Position numbers and translations under genes: made by a program | Part shown: positions 28,632-37,673 of the stretch, in pieces | Layout: the number at the start of each line of letters is the position of its first letter | Numbering within the stretch: position 1 is the stretch's first letter | Assembly: GCA_035541215.1 (NCBI GenBank) | Contig: DATKNV010000013.1 | Coordinates: forward strand, 71,448 to 135,447 | Source: DASZHJ01 sp035541215 | Lineage (GTDB): Bacteria; Pseudomonadota; Alphaproteobacteria; ATCC43930; CGMCC-115725 | DNA length: 64,000 nucleotides | Reading direction: 5' to 3' | The notes under the pieces: model-generated | What the model was told of the DNA's origin: nothing | Databases searched by the model: none | What the model saw: only the letters and a program-made list of their open reading frames with translations

Positions 28632-29912
28632 ATGAAGCCTGGGCACGGATTCCGCGCACTCTTGGCCGGCATGGCACTCGCTACGCTGAGCGCAGGCGCC
28701 AATGCCGCGACCGAGATCCGAGTCGCCTGCTACTCCGACGGCAACGAGTGCGAGGCGACACAGGCGCTGCTGCCGAAATTCGAGAAGGACCATCCGGACA
28801 TCAAGGTCGTCATCGACAAGCAGGCCTATAAGGCGATCCTCGAGAGCCTCCCCGTGCAGCTCGCCGCTGGACAAGGCCCGGACATCGCGCGCACCACCGA
28901 TTTCGGCATCATCAGCCAGTATTTCCTCGACCTCCGCCCGCTGCTGAAGGACGCGGCCTATTGGGACGCGAATTACGGGCCGACGCTCGATTGGCTGCGC
29001 GCCGATCCCAGCGACAAGGGGATCTACGGCCTCCCGACGCAAATCACCGTGAGCGCGCCCTTCGTCAACAAGACGCTGTTCGAGCAGGCGAAGGTCGAGA
29101 TGCCCGGTCCCAAGGCGAGCTGGGAGGATTGGGCCAAGGCGACGCGCGCGGTCGCGAAGGCGACGAACGTGCCCTTCGCCATGGCCTGGGACCGCAGCGG
29201 CCACCGGTTCTCCGGCCCCGCGATCAGCGCGGGCGCCAAGTACTTCGCCGCCGACGGCACGCCCGCCGTGGTCGACGACGCCTTCAAGGCGATGGCCAAG
29301 AGCTTCGTCGGCTGGAACCAGGACGGCACCATGCCCAAGGAGGTCTGGGGCGGCCAAGGCGGCGGCGGGTATCGCGACGCCTTCGAGGAGTTCGCCAACG
29401 GCCAGATCGTGCTCTACCTGTCCGGAAGCTGGAACATCGCGCGCATGGAGAAGCAGATCGGGACTGCCTTCGATTGGGTGGCGGTGCCCAATCCCTGCGG
29501 CCCCGCGGCTTGCAGCGGCATGCCCGGCGGCGCCGAGTTCGTTGCTTTCAAGACGAGCAAGCATCCGAAGGAGGTCGCGGAGTTCCTGGACTTCATGGCC
29601 TCCGAGCCGATCTACGCGGAATGGATGGCGACGACGAGCAACATTCCCGCGAACGCCGCGCTGCAAAAGAAAGGCATCCAGTACAAGCTCTCCCCCGCGG
29701 GCACCGCGGCGATGAACGTCTTCGTGCAGCAGGGCGCGCTGCTCTCGCCGGTCGCCTATCGGCTGCAGGGATATCGCTACAAGCAAGTGATCTTCAACCC
29801 GATCGCGGACCGGCTGGGGCAGGCGGTCGCGGGCCAGATCACCGTCGATCAGGCGCTCGACCGCATCTCCGCCGACGTCAAGGACCAGCTCGCGACGGTC
29901 GCGAAGAAATAG
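28632..29912 (+). CDS. sugar ABC transporter substrate-binding protein (family 1)
   Basis: A 426-residue periplasmic binding protein with a Sec signal peptide ending at ANAATE (about residue 26). The mature part has the family 1 carbohydrate pattern: LLPKFEKDHPDIKVVIDKQAYKAILESLP, GQGPDIARTTD, GIYGLPTQITVSAPFVNK and SGSWNIARME. A GGGAGGGAAG site lies before the start. It heads an operon of two permeases, an ATPase and a GH31 glycosidase, so its ligand is probably an alpha-linked oligosaccharide or glycoside. Two Cys (CGPAAC) near residue 300 could form a disulfide. Confidence 0.9.
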   Translation: MKPGHGFRALLAGMALATLSAGANAATEIRVACYSDGNECEATQALLPKFEKDHPDIKVVIDKQAYKAILESLPVQLAAGQGPDIARTTDFGIISQYFLDLRPLLKDAAYWDANYGPTLDWLRADPSDKGIYGLPTQITVSAPFVNKTLFEQAKVEMPGPKASWEDWAKATRAVAKATNVPFAMAWDRSGHRFSGPAISAGAKYFAADGTPAVVDDAFKAMAKSFVGWNQDGTMPKEVWGGQGGGGYRDAFEEFANGQIVLYLSGSWNIARMEKQIGTAFDWVAVPNPCGPAACSGMPGGAEFVAFKTSKHPKEVAEFLDFMASEPIYAEWMATTSNIPANAALQKKGIQYKLSPAGTAAMNVFVQQGALLSPVAYRLQGYRYKQVIFNPIADRLGQAVAGQITVDQALDRISADVKDQLATVAKK

Positions 29913-29932
29913 GCGGGGAAGGCGGCGCGGGC

Positions 29933-30943
29933 GTGAGCGACGCCGTCGCCGGCCGAAGCGGCGCCCTCGCCCGCATCGGCGCGTCGCTCATCGGTCTCGT
30001 CTTCAATCTCGCGGAGCGCCCGATGGCGCTCGCACAGCGCGTGCTCGGGGCCCCTCGCCTGCCCTGGGTCTTCTTGACGCCCAACCTCGTCGTCTTCGGC
30101 ATCTTCACGTTCCTGCCGATCGCGATCGACGTCTATTACAGCCTCACGGGCGGCGCGCAGCTCCTCCCGGCGGATCGGCCCTTCGTGGGCGCGCAGAATT
30201 TCCGCGAGCTCTTCGAGTGCGAGAGCTACCTCGATCCCACGAGCTGCAAGCGCGACCTCTTCTGGTTCGGCATCTACAACACCGCAGAATTCGTCGTGCT
30301 CCAGGTCGGGCTCATGGTCGTCTTCAGCCTGATCACGGCGCTGGTGCTGAACCGCAAGATCATCGGCCGCAGCTTCTTCCGCGCGGTCTTCTTCTACCCG
30401 GTGCTGCTCTCGCCGGTGGTGGTCGCGCTGATCTGGAAATGGATCCTCCAGCGCCAGGGCCTGTTGAATGCGGCGCTCGACGGGGCGGGACTCTCGACCG
30501 TCAACTGGCTCCTCGACGCTCACTGGGCCTTCGGCTGGACGGTCTTCGTGAGCATCTGGGCCCATATGGGCTTCTACACGCTGATCCTGCTCGCGGGATT
30601 GCAGGCGATCCCGCGCGACGTCTACGAGGCCGCGGAGATGGACAGCGCTAGCCCCTGGCGCGTCTTCCGCCGCATCACCCTCCCGCTCCTCGCCCCCAAC
30701 CTCGCGGTCGTGGTGGTGCTCGCCCTCATCCGGGCGGTGCAGATCTTCGACGAGGTCTACGTGCTCACCGGCGGCGGCCCTGGCTCTGCTACGACCTTCA
30801 TGGTGCAGTACGTCTTCCAGACCGCCTTCTCGCAGCAGGTCCGGCAATACGGCCTCGCCGCCGCCGCGTCCCTGCTGCTGGCGAGCGTGCTCTTCGGCCT
30901 CACTCTGCTGCAGCTTCGCTCGATGCGGAGCAAGGACCGATGA
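29933..30943 (+). CDS. sugar ABC transporter permease (MalF/UgpA type)
   Basis: A 336-residue inner-membrane permease with about six helices. The start is GTG 29933 (VSDAVAGRSGALARI), chosen because GGGGAAGG lies upstream; the open frame before it overlaps the binding-protein gene. The first helix is WVFLTPNLVVFGIFTFLPIAIDVYYSL. The EAA loop that docks the ATPase is visible as YEAAEMDSASPWRVFRRITLPLLAP. It couples to the second permease by ATGA overlap. Confidence 0.9.
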   Translation: MSDAVAGRSGALARIGASLIGLVFNLAERPMALAQRVLGAPRLPWVFLTPNLVVFGIFTFLPIAIDVYYSLTGGAQLLPADRPFVGAQNFRELFECESYLDPTSCKRDLFWFGIYNTAEFVVLQVGLMVVFSLITALVLNRKIIGRSFFRAVFFYPVLLSPVVVALIWKWILQRQGLLNAALDGAGLSTVNWLLDAHWAFGWTVFVSIWAHMGFYTLILLAGLQAIPRDVYEAAEMDSASPWRVFRRITLPLLAPNLAVVVVLALIRAVQIFDEVYVLTGGGPGSATTFMVQYVFQTAFSQQVRQYGLAAAASLLLASVLFGLTLLQLRSMRSKDR

Positions 30944-31992
30944 GGCGCCTCCTCGCCATGCTCGCGGCAAGGCGCGGACGCGGCCGGCTCCATTGGACCG
31001 ATTGGGCGAGCTACCTGCACCTGCTCCTCGGCCTCCTCGTGATGTTCGGACCGGTGCTCTGGCTCGTGCTCTCCTCGTTCAAGAGCGAGGCCGGCCTCAT
31101 CGAGTTCCCGCCGCGGCTACTCCCTTACGAGCAGGCGCGGGTCTCCGTTCAGGGATATCCGCAGCCCTTGCCGGTCTTCCGGATCACCGCCGGCGACTTC
31201 AAGGGCCGCGAGCTCGCGGAGGTGCGCCGCATCGGCTTGCAGGCGCAGATGCTCGATCCCGCCAGCCCCGGCGAGATCCTCCGCGTTCCCGCGCAGGACC
31301 GCGAGCGCGTGATGCGGCTCCATTTCGCGCTCGAGAACTACACCGACCTCGCGGGCCGATTCTCCTTCGGGACATATCTCTGGAACAGTGTCTTCATCAC
31401 GGTGACGGCGACGCTCATCACGCTGCTCATCAACTCGATGGCGGCCTTTGCGCTCAGCAAGTACCGTTTCTCCGGGCGCGACGCGATCTTCGTCACGATC
31501 CTCGCGACGCTGATGATCCCGCCGACCATCATCCTCGTGCCGAATTTCTTCATCGCCTCGACGCTCGGTCTCGTGAACAGCCCCTGGGGCGTGATCTGGC
31601 CGGGGGTCGCGACACCCACGGGCGTCTTCCTGCTGCGACAATACATGCTGACGATCCCGGACGAGCTCATCGACGCCGCGCGCATGGACAACGCGAGCGA
31701 ATGGCGCATCTACTGGCGGATCGTGCTCCCGCTCTCCGCCCCCGCGCTCGCGGTGCTCGCGATCTTCTCGGTGATGTGGCGCTGGAACGAGTTCCTCTGG
31801 CCCATGATCGTCCTCAACAAGAGCGAGACCTTCACGCTCCAGCTCGCTCTCAATTCCTTTCAAGGGGAGCTCACTACCTCCTGGAATTACCTGCTGGCGA
31901 TGACGGTGCTGACGCTGCTGCCGGTGACCGCGATCTTCGTGCTGCTGCAGCGCTACATCACCCAGGGCATCGCCTCCGCCGGAGTGAAATGA
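30940..31992 (+). CDS. sugar ABC transporter permease (MalG/UgpE type)
   Basis: A 350-residue permease with an EAA loop DAARMDNASEWRIYWRIVLPLSAP near the C-terminus. It is longer than the usual 270-300 residues because about 70 residues are inserted between the first helix and the core membrane domain (ARVSVQGYPQPLPVFRITAG to MRLHFALENYTD), which would lie in the periplasm. That insert has no membrane segment and may contact the binding protein. The gene overlaps both neighbours by ATGA. Confidence 0.9.
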   Translation: MRRLLAMLAARRGRGRLHWTDWASYLHLLLGLLVMFGPVLWLVLSSFKSEAGLIEFPPRLLPYEQARVSVQGYPQPLPVFRITAGDFKGRELAEVRRIGLQAQMLDPASPGEILRVPAQDRERVMRLHFALENYTDLAGRFSFGTYLWNSVFITVTATLITLLINSMAAFALSKYRFSGRDAIFVTILATLMIPPTIILVPNFFIASTLGLVNSPWGVIWPGVATPTGVFLLRQYMLTIPDELIDAARMDNASEWRIYWRIVLPLSAPALAVLAIFSVMWRWNEFLWPMIVLNKSETFTLQLALNSFQGELTTSWNYLLAMTVLTLLPVTAIFVLLQRYITQGIASAGVK

Positions 31993-33086
31993 TGGCAACC
32001 CTGCAGCTCCGCAGCGTCGTCAAGCGCTTCCACGAGACTACCGTGATCCACGGCGTCGACCTCGAGGCGCGCGAGGGCGAGTTCGTGGTCTTCGTCGGAC
32101 CCTCGGGCTGCGGAAAGTCGACGCTGCTGCGGATGATCTGCGGCCTCGAGGAAGTGAGCGCGGGCGACATCCTCATCGACGGCGTGCGCGTCAACGACGT
32201 GCCGGCGGCGCGCCGCGGCCTCGCGATGGTCTTCCAGTCATACGCGCTCTATCCGCACATGACGGTCTATCAGAACCTCTCCTTCGGATTGGAGAACCTG
32301 CGCCTGCCCAGGGCGGAGATCGACGCCAAGGTCCGCGAGGCCGCACGGATGCTCCGCCTCGAGCAGCTCCTCGACCGCCGGCCCACGGCGCTCTCGGGCG
32401 GACAACGGCAACGGGTCGCCATCGGCCGCGCGATCGTGCGCGAGCCTCGCATCTTCCTCTTCGACGAGCCGCTCTCCAATCTCGACGCCGAGCTCCGCGT
32501 CCAAATGCGCGCGGAGATCGCGCAGCTCCACGACCGGCTCGGCACCAACATGATCTATGTGACCCACGACCAGGTCGAGGCGATGACCATGGCCGACAAG
32601 ATCGTGGTGCTGCGCGCGGGCCGCGTCGAGCAGGTGGGCGCGCCGCTCGAGCTCTATAACGCGCCCGCGAACCAGTTCGTCGCGGGGTTCATCGGCTCGC
32701 CCCGCATGAATTTCCTGGAGGGGAGGGTAACGGCGGCGGACGGCGCGGTCGCGGTCGCGCTCGAGGGCATCGGCACGATCCGCACGGAGGCCTCCGGCGA
32801 GGGGCTGACGGAGGACGCGCCCGTGACGCTCGGCATCAGGCCCGAGCACGTGGCGCTCGGCCATTGCGGCTCCAACGATGCGACCTTTGCGGTGGCGCAG
32901 AGCGAGCAGCTCGGCAACGCCACGACGCTCTTCTTCGCCGCGCCCAATTTCGCCGTGCAGGTCGCGGGCCAGGTTCCCGCGCGCCGCGGCGAGGCCATGA
33001 AGCTCAACCTGCCGCCGGAGCGCTGCCACGTTTTCGATGCCGCGGGCAAGGCGCTGCCGAGGCGATCGAGAGGGTCCGCATCATGA
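31989..33086 (+). CDS. sugar ABC transporter ATPase (UgpC/MalK family)
   Basis: A 365-residue ATPase with Walker A GPSGCGKST, Q-loop MVFQSYALYPHMT, signature LSGGQRQRVAIGRA, Walker B IFLFDEPLSNLD and the switch His in VTHDQVEAMTMAD. The C-terminal 120 residues form a TOBE/OB regulatory domain (LGIRPEHVALG). The start has two adjacent ATG codons, the first overlapping the permease stop. It powers import by the two permeases in the operon. Confidence 0.92.
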   Translation: MMATLQLRSVVKRFHETTVIHGVDLEAREGEFVVFVGPSGCGKSTLLRMICGLEEVSAGDILIDGVRVNDVPAARRGLAMVFQSYALYPHMTVYQNLSFGLENLRLPRAEIDAKVREAARMLRLEQLLDRRPTALSGGQRQRVAIGRAIVREPRIFLFDEPLSNLDAELRVQMRAEIAQLHDRLGTNMIYVTHDQVEAMTMADKIVVLRAGRVEQVGAPLELYNAPANQFVAGFIGSPRMNFLEGRVTAADGAVAVALEGIGTIRTEASGEGLTEDAPVTLGIRPEHVALGHCGSNDATFAVAQSEQLGNATTLFFAAPNFAVQVAGQVPARRGEAMKLNLPPERCHVFDAAGKALPRRSRGSAS

Positions 33087-35476
33087 GGTCGATCGCGAAA
33101 GCGAGGCTCGCACGGAAGCTTCAGCGCGGCATCGAGCTCGATTGCGGCGAGGGGCTCTCCTGCCGAATCCTGCTACCGGCCCCGGGTTTCGTGCGCGTCG
33201 TGTTCATACCGGCCACCGGCTTCCGCCAGGGCCGGAGCTGGATGGTGGCACTCGGCACCGAAGACGTGCCGTGGGATGGGCGCGACCGTCTCGACCTCGG
33301 CGATGCCGCGCCGGTCCCCTTCGAGGTCGCGACCGCCGAGGATCGCCTGACGCTCCGCAGCGCGGACATCTCGCTCGAGATCGCCCTCCCGTCCCTCGCG
33401 CTGCACTGGCACCGCCCCGACGGCGCGCTCTTCGCCGCGGATCGCGCGAGCCGCCCCTATGCCTTCGGACGGCACGAGCCCTCGCTGCTGCACGCGATGG
33501 CGCGGCACCCCGAGGATCGCTACTACGGGCTCGGCGACAAGACCGGGCCGCTCGATCTCCGGGGACGCCGGCTGCGCACGGTCATGACGGATGCGCTGGG
33601 CTTCGATCCCAAATCGGGCGATCCGCTATACAAGCACTGGCCCTTCCTCATCGTCCGCGACGGCGCCACCGGGAGCTACTACGGCATCCTCTACGACAAT
33701 CTCGTCGCGGCGACCTTCGATCTGGGCTGCGAGCACAGCAACTACTACGGCCTCTATCGCAGCTACGAGGCCGCGGACGGCGATCTCGACTACACGCTGA
33801 TTCCGGGACCGGGGATCGCCGAGGTCGTCGCGGGCTTCGCGCGGCTGACGGGCCCTATGGCCTTCGGTCCGCGCTGGAGCCTCGGCTTCGCGCAGACCGC
33901 GATGGCGCTCGCGGACGCCCCCGACGCGCAGGACCGCATCGCCGGCTTCGTCGACCGCTGCGCCGCCGAGGCGGTGCCGATCAGCTCCTTTCACTTCGGC
34001 TCCGGCTACACGATGATCGGCCGCCGGCGCTACGTCTTCAATTGGAACCGCCAGAAGTTCCCGGCGCCCGAAAAGCTGATGGCGAAGTTCAAGGCGGCGG
34101 GAATGCGCGTCGTCGCCAATCTGAAGCCGTGCCTTCTCGACGACCACCCGCGCTTTTCCGAGGCCGCGAGTTCCGGCGCCTTCGTCACGGACGCGACGAC
34201 GGGCAAGCCCGCGCTCAGCCAATTCTGGGACGGCGAAGGCGCGCATCTCGATTTCACGGGCCGCGCGGGCATCGAGTGGTGGCAGCGCGGCCTCCGTGAG
34301 CAGATCCTCGCGATGGGCATCGACTCCGCCTGGAACGACAACAACGAATACGAGCTGTGGAACGAGGACGCGCGCTGCGACGGCTTCGGCCATGGCGTTG
34401 CGCTCGATCTCGTGCGTCCCATCCAGGCGCTGCTGATGACGCGCTCCTCGCTCGAGGAGCAGAGGCGCTCGAAACCCGCGGAGCGCCCCTTCACCGTGAC
34501 GCGCGCGGGCTGCCCGGGCATCCAGCGCTACGCGCAGACCTGGAGCGGCGACAACTCCACGAGCTGGGAGAGCCTGCGCTGGAACCTGCGCACGGGCCTG
34601 CAGATGAGCCTTTCCGGCATGTTCAACATCGGACACGACGTCGGCGGCTTCTCCGGGCCCGTGCCGTCGCCGGAGCTGCTGGTGCGGTTCACGCAGCTCG
34701 GACTGCTGCATCCGCGCTTCATCATGAACTCCTGGAAGGCCGACGGCACGGTCACCACGCCCTGGCTCCATCCCCGGGTTCTGCCGGCGGTCCGCTGGGC
34801 GATCCGGCTCAGATATCGCCTCATGCCATATCTCTACAGCCTCTACCGGCGCGCCTTCGAGGCAGGCGTGCCGATCCTCCGCCCGACCTTCTTCGACTTC
34901 GGCGCGGACCCCGCCACATCCGCAGACAACGACGAGCTGATGCTCGGCCCGAATATCCTGGCGGCACCGGTGGTCGAGGAAGACGCGCGCGAGCGTCGCG
35001 TCTACCTCCCGCGCGGCCCCGCCGGCTGGTACGACTTCGCGAGCGATGCCTGGCATGCCTCGGCCAAGACCGTGACGCTTCCGTCACCCTTGGAGTCAGT
35101 GCCGCTCCTCGCTCCCGAGGGCGCGATCCTGCCGCTCACCGCGGAGGCCGCGGATTTCTCGCGGCTCCACGACGAGCCCTCGCGCTGCGTCAGGCTCTTC
35201 CCGTTCAAGGGCGCGGGAAAATCGCGCTTCGTCCTTTACGAGGACGACGGTATCGGCCTCGGTCATCGCAACGGCGATTTCGCGCGCCTCACTTTTGAGC
35301 TTGTTTCGGATGCCCGGAGCGTGCGCCTCAGCGTTGAAAAAGCGGGCAACTTTTCTCTTCCGTATGACAGAATCGCGGTGGCCCTGCCCCGGCCCGAAAA
35401 GCGCCGGCTCCGGCTTGACGCCGCGAAGGGCGCGCCGGAACTAATCGCCGGGGATTTCGTCTTGCACACGATCTGA
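33083..35476 (+). CDS. GH31 family alpha-glycosidase
   Basis: A 797-residue glycoside hydrolase of family 31 (alpha-glucosidases, alpha-xylosidases and sulfoquinovosidases). The catalytic nucleophile Asp419 is in GIDSAWNDNNEYEL and the acid/base Asp490 is in QTWSGDNSTSWESLRW. Other family segments are HFGSGYTMIGRRRYVFNWNR and MSLSGMFNIGHDVGGFSG. No signal peptide is seen, so it acts in the cytoplasm on imported substrate. I chose the ATG that overlaps the ATPase stop codon (ATGA). The exact sugar cannot be told; no sulfoquinovose pathway genes are near. Confidence 0.9.
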   Translation: MRSIAKARLARKLQRGIELDCGEGLSCRILLPAPGFVRVVFIPATGFRQGRSWMVALGTEDVPWDGRDRLDLGDAAPVPFEVATAEDRLTLRSADISLEIALPSLALHWHRPDGALFAADRASRPYAFGRHEPSLLHAMARHPEDRYYGLGDKTGPLDLRGRRLRTVMTDALGFDPKSGDPLYKHWPFLIVRDGATGSYYGILYDNLVAATFDLGCEHSNYYGLYRSYEAADGDLDYTLIPGPGIAEVVAGFARLTGPMAFGPRWSLGFAQTAMALADAPDAQDRIAGFVDRCAAEAVPISSFHFGSGYTMIGRRRYVFNWNRQKFPAPEKLMAKFKAAGMRVVANLKPCLLDDHPRFSEAASSGAFVTDATTGKPALSQFWDGEGAHLDFTGRAGIEWWQRGLREQILAMGIDSAWNDNNEYELWNEDARCDGFGHGVALDLVRPIQALLMTRSSLEEQRRSKPAERPFTVTRAGCPGIQRYAQTWSGDNSTSWESLRWNLRTGLQMSLSGMFNIGHDVGGFSGPVPSPELLVRFTQLGLLHPRFIMNSWKADGTVTTPWLHPRVLPAVRWAIRLRYRLMPYLYSLYRRAFEAGVPILRPTFFDFGADPATSADNDELMLGPNILAAPVVEEDARERRVYLPRGPAGWYDFASDAWHASAKTVTLPSPLESVPLLAPEGAILPLTAEAADFSRLHDEPSRCVRLFPFKGAGKSRFVLYEDDGIGLGHRNGDFARLTFELVSDARSVRLSVEKAGNFSLPYDRIAVALPRPEKRRLRLDAAKGAPELIAGDFVLHTI

Positions 35477-35518
35477 CGGACGGCACTGCCTTCGATCCAA
35501 CATGCCGGCCGCCTCCAT

Positions 35519-35707
35519 TTGATTCACTATTCATTTAATCGCCCTTGCGTCCAGGGGACGACGCCGCCAAAGGAGGAAGGGCGCCAGCTCGCCTGGGGCA
35601 ACTGGGGCAATTTCCCGTTCCTGCCGCCGCCTTGGGGCAACCGGAACAACTGGAACAACTGGCACAACAACTGGGGCAATTGGCGCAACTACTGGCGCAA
35701 TTGGTGA
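35519..35707 (+). CDS. Trp/Asn-rich GrrA-type triceptide precursor remnant
   Basis: A 62-residue frame whose last 37 residues are almost only Trp, Asn, Gly and Arg: WGNWGNFPF, PPPWGNRNNWNNWHN and NWGNWRNYWRNW. It has repeated W-x-N units, the three-residue motif cross-linked by cyclophane-forming radical SAM enzymes of the GrrM/OscB group on GrrA/OscA precursors. The expected N-terminal signal or leader is missing: the frame opens with a TTG that has no ribosome binding site and runs back in frame to the GH31 stop codon. The radical SAM remnant starts 18 bases downstream. I therefore read it as a core-only, probably decayed precursor gene. Confidence 0.6.
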   Translation: MIHYSFNRPCVQGTTPPKEEGRQLAWGNWGNFPFLPPPWGNRNNWNNWHNNWGNWRNYWRNW

Positions 35708-35725
35708 TGCGCGGGACGGGGTCGG

Positions 35726-36310
35726 ATGCGGGCACGGGACACGGTCATGCCCACCATCCGGCTACTCGTGGTGCAGCCGACGCCCTTCTGCAACATCGAT
35801 TGCCGGTATTGCTACCTCCCGGAACGCAATTCTAAGTCGGTCGTAGCGCCGGAGACGCTGCACAATCTCTTCACGCAGGTGTTCGCCTCCGGCTAGGCGC
35901 AGGACTGCCTCTCGGTGGTCTGGCACGCGGGCGAGCCCATGGTGCTGCCCATCGCCTTCTATCGCGACGCCTTCGCGGCGATCGAGCGCTTGAAGCCCGA
36001 GGGGCTCGCGCTCACGCATTCCTTCCAGACCAACGGCACATTGATCGACGATAACTGGTGCGCGTTCTTCCGGGAGGCGCGGATCAATCTCGGCGTCAGC
36101 ATCGACGGCCCGCAGCGCTTCCACGACCGGAACCGGCGCACGCGCTCGGGTCGCGGCACCTTCGACAAGACCGTCGCGGGCATAAGGCTGCTGCGCCGGC
36201 ACGAGGTTCCCTTCCACGTGATCTCCGTGCTCTCGAGCGAGACCATGGCGGCGCCGCGGGAACCCCGGGCGTCGTCCGCGAGGAGGACATGCCCAGGAAC
36301 TTGCGCGTGA
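35726..36310 (+). pseudogene. radical SAM cyclophane maturase (GrrM-like), broken
   Basis: Translated through one stop, the frame reads LLVVQPTPFCNIDCRYCYLP (radical SAM CxxxCxxC), VVWHAGEPMVLP, HSFQTNGTLIDDNWC, GVSIDGPQRFHDRNRRTRSG and FHVISVLS, the same order as GrrM-type radical SAM/SPASM maturases. An in-frame TAG at 35894-35896 (codon 50 from the ATG at 35747) interrupts it. After about residue 168 homology stops and the C-terminal auxiliary SPASM iron-sulfur region is absent. ATG 35747 is an alternative start. With a nonsense codon and loss of the C-terminal half it cannot make a full enzyme. Confidence 0.8.
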
Positions 36311-36414
36311 TCCCGCCCAACAAGGGCGTCGCCGGCATTACTCACAACATGAACCGGCTCAACATCGTGTTGGGCGAGGACGGCAAGACCATCGTCCAGG
36401 CCTTCTGGGAATAG
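36250..36414 (+). pseudogene. peptidase-inhibitor I78-like C-terminal fragment
   Basis: In the frame ending with TAG at 36412 the sequence GVVREEDMPRNLRVIPPNKG, then ITHNMNRLNIVLGEDGKTIVQAFW, resembles the I78 (subtilisin-inhibitor) domain, whose pattern is RVI-P-G, T-D-x-x-x-RLN and a strand near the C-terminus. Only the end is present; the upstream part of the frame is the shadow of the radical SAM remnant, so a deletion seems to have joined two genes near 36250. The ATG at 36289 could give a 41-residue peptide. The start coordinate is approximate. Confidence 0.45.
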
Positions 36415-36488
36415 GTATCGCTCGCAATTCCCCACGGCGCTAACATTCGAGGCGGCAAGGCGGCGGTGGATCGCAAGGGAGCGTTACC

Positions 36489-37601
36489 GTGGGTGTGAAG
36501 GCAGCAGTGCTGCGAGCGCCGGGGAAGCCGCTCGCAATCGAGACGCTATCGCTCGGCGCCCCTCGCGCGCACGAGGTGCGCGTGCGCATCGCGGCGACGG
36601 GCCTCTGCCACAGCGACCTCCACGTCATCGAGGGCGACATGGAGGTGCCACTTCCGGTGGTGCTGGGCCACGAGGGCGCGGGCGTGGTCGAGGCCGTGGG
36701 GCCCGAGGTGACGCGCGTCAAGCTCGGCGACCACGTCGCGCTCTCCTGGGCGCCGGAATGCGGGGTCTGCCGCTACTGCGTCGCGGGACGGCCCAATCTC
36801 TGCACGGCATCGGCGCCGCGCGTCCTCGACGGCACGCTCCTCGACGGCACCACCCGGCTCGAGGACGGCGCCGGCAAGGGCGTCTTCCATTACTCCTTCC
36901 TCTCGACCTTCGCGGAGTGCGCGGTGGTGCCGGAGGCGAGCTGCATCACGATCGACCCGGAGGCGCCCTTCGCGCCGGCCTCGCTCGTGGGCTGCGCGGT
37001 CATGACGGGGATCGGCGCCGCCGTCAACACCGCGAAGGTGCGGCCGGGAAGCACCGTCGCGGTGCTCGGCCTCGGCGGCGTGGGACTCAACGTCGTGCAG
37101 GGAGCGGCCCTCTGCGGCGCCGAGCGCATCGTCGGCATCGACAGCAATCCCGCGAAAGCGAAGACCGCGGAAGTCTTCGGGCTCACGAACTTCCTCGATC
37201 CCCGCGCGGGCCCGCTCGTCGAGCAGTTGCGCTCGCTCCTCGGCGGCGAGCTCGCGGACTATGCCTTCGAGGCCGTCGGCAATCCCACGACCATGACGGC
37301 CGCTTATGAGCTCGCCGCGCGCGGCGGCACCGTCGTCTACATCGGCATCGCCGCCGACGGCGCGAAGCTAGAGTTGCCGGCCGTGCGGCTCCCGCGCGAG
37401 GAGAAGATCGTCACCGGCAGCTTCTACGGCGGCGCGCGGCCGCTCCTCGACTTTCCCAAGATACTCGATCTCTACCTGAAGGGGCGGCTGAAGCTCGACG
37501 AGCTCATCACCGCGCGGCTGCCGCTCGCGAAAATCAACGAAGGTTTCGATCGGATGCGGCGCGGCGACGCGATCAGGGTCGTGATCGAGCCCGGGTCGTG
37601 A
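36489..37601 (+). CDS. zinc-dependent alcohol dehydrogenase (class III-like, MDR family)
   Basis: A 370-residue medium-chain dehydrogenase. Catalytic zinc ligands are in TGLCHSDLHV and LGHEGAGVVE; the structural zinc is held by four Cys in ECGVCRYCVAGRPNLC; the NAD-binding turn is VLGLGGVGLNVVQGA. The layout resembles class III and NDMA/mycothiol-type enzymes that oxidise alcohols or thiol adducts of formaldehyde. It starts with GTG. A formaldehyde or short-alcohol role would suit the methylated-amine genes around it, but substrate is not shown by the sequence. Confidence 0.85.
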   Translation: MGVKAAVLRAPGKPLAIETLSLGAPRAHEVRVRIAATGLCHSDLHVIEGDMEVPLPVVLGHEGAGVVEAVGPEVTRVKLGDHVALSWAPECGVCRYCVAGRPNLCTASAPRVLDGTLLDGTTRLEDGAGKGVFHYSFLSTFAECAVVPEASCITIDPEAPFAPASLVGCAVMTGIGAAVNTAKVRPGSTVAVLGLGGVGLNVVQGAALCGAERIVGIDSNPAKAKTAEVFGLTNFLDPRAGPLVEQLRSLLGGELADYAFEAVGNPTTMTAAYELAARGGTVVYIGIAADGAKLELPAVRLPREEKIVTGSFYGGARPLLDFPKILDLYLKGRLKLDELITARLPLAKINEGFDRMRRGDAIRVVIEPGS

Positions 37602-37673
37602 CGCCCGAAGGTGCGGTCGCGCCCGCGCCGAAAAAGCGCTATCGTGAATTTGCATTGAATCAGGGGGGACGAC

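Noticed and set aside
35570..35577. AAGGAGGA as the ribosome site of the triceptide precursor
   Set aside because: No start codon in the right frame lies 5-10 bases downstream; the bases encode Lys-Glu-Glu of the frame itself.
35474..35707. Readthrough of the GH31 stop into the in-frame Trp/Asn-rich frame
   Set aside because: The frames happen to be continuous, but there is no SECIS or readthrough context, and the Trp-rich core fits the adjacent radical SAM gene instead.
35894..35896. TAG in the radical SAM gene as a pyrrolysine or suppressed codon
   Set aside because: No pyl genes are seen, TAG serves as normal stop in other genes here, and the gene is also truncated downstream; decay is simpler.
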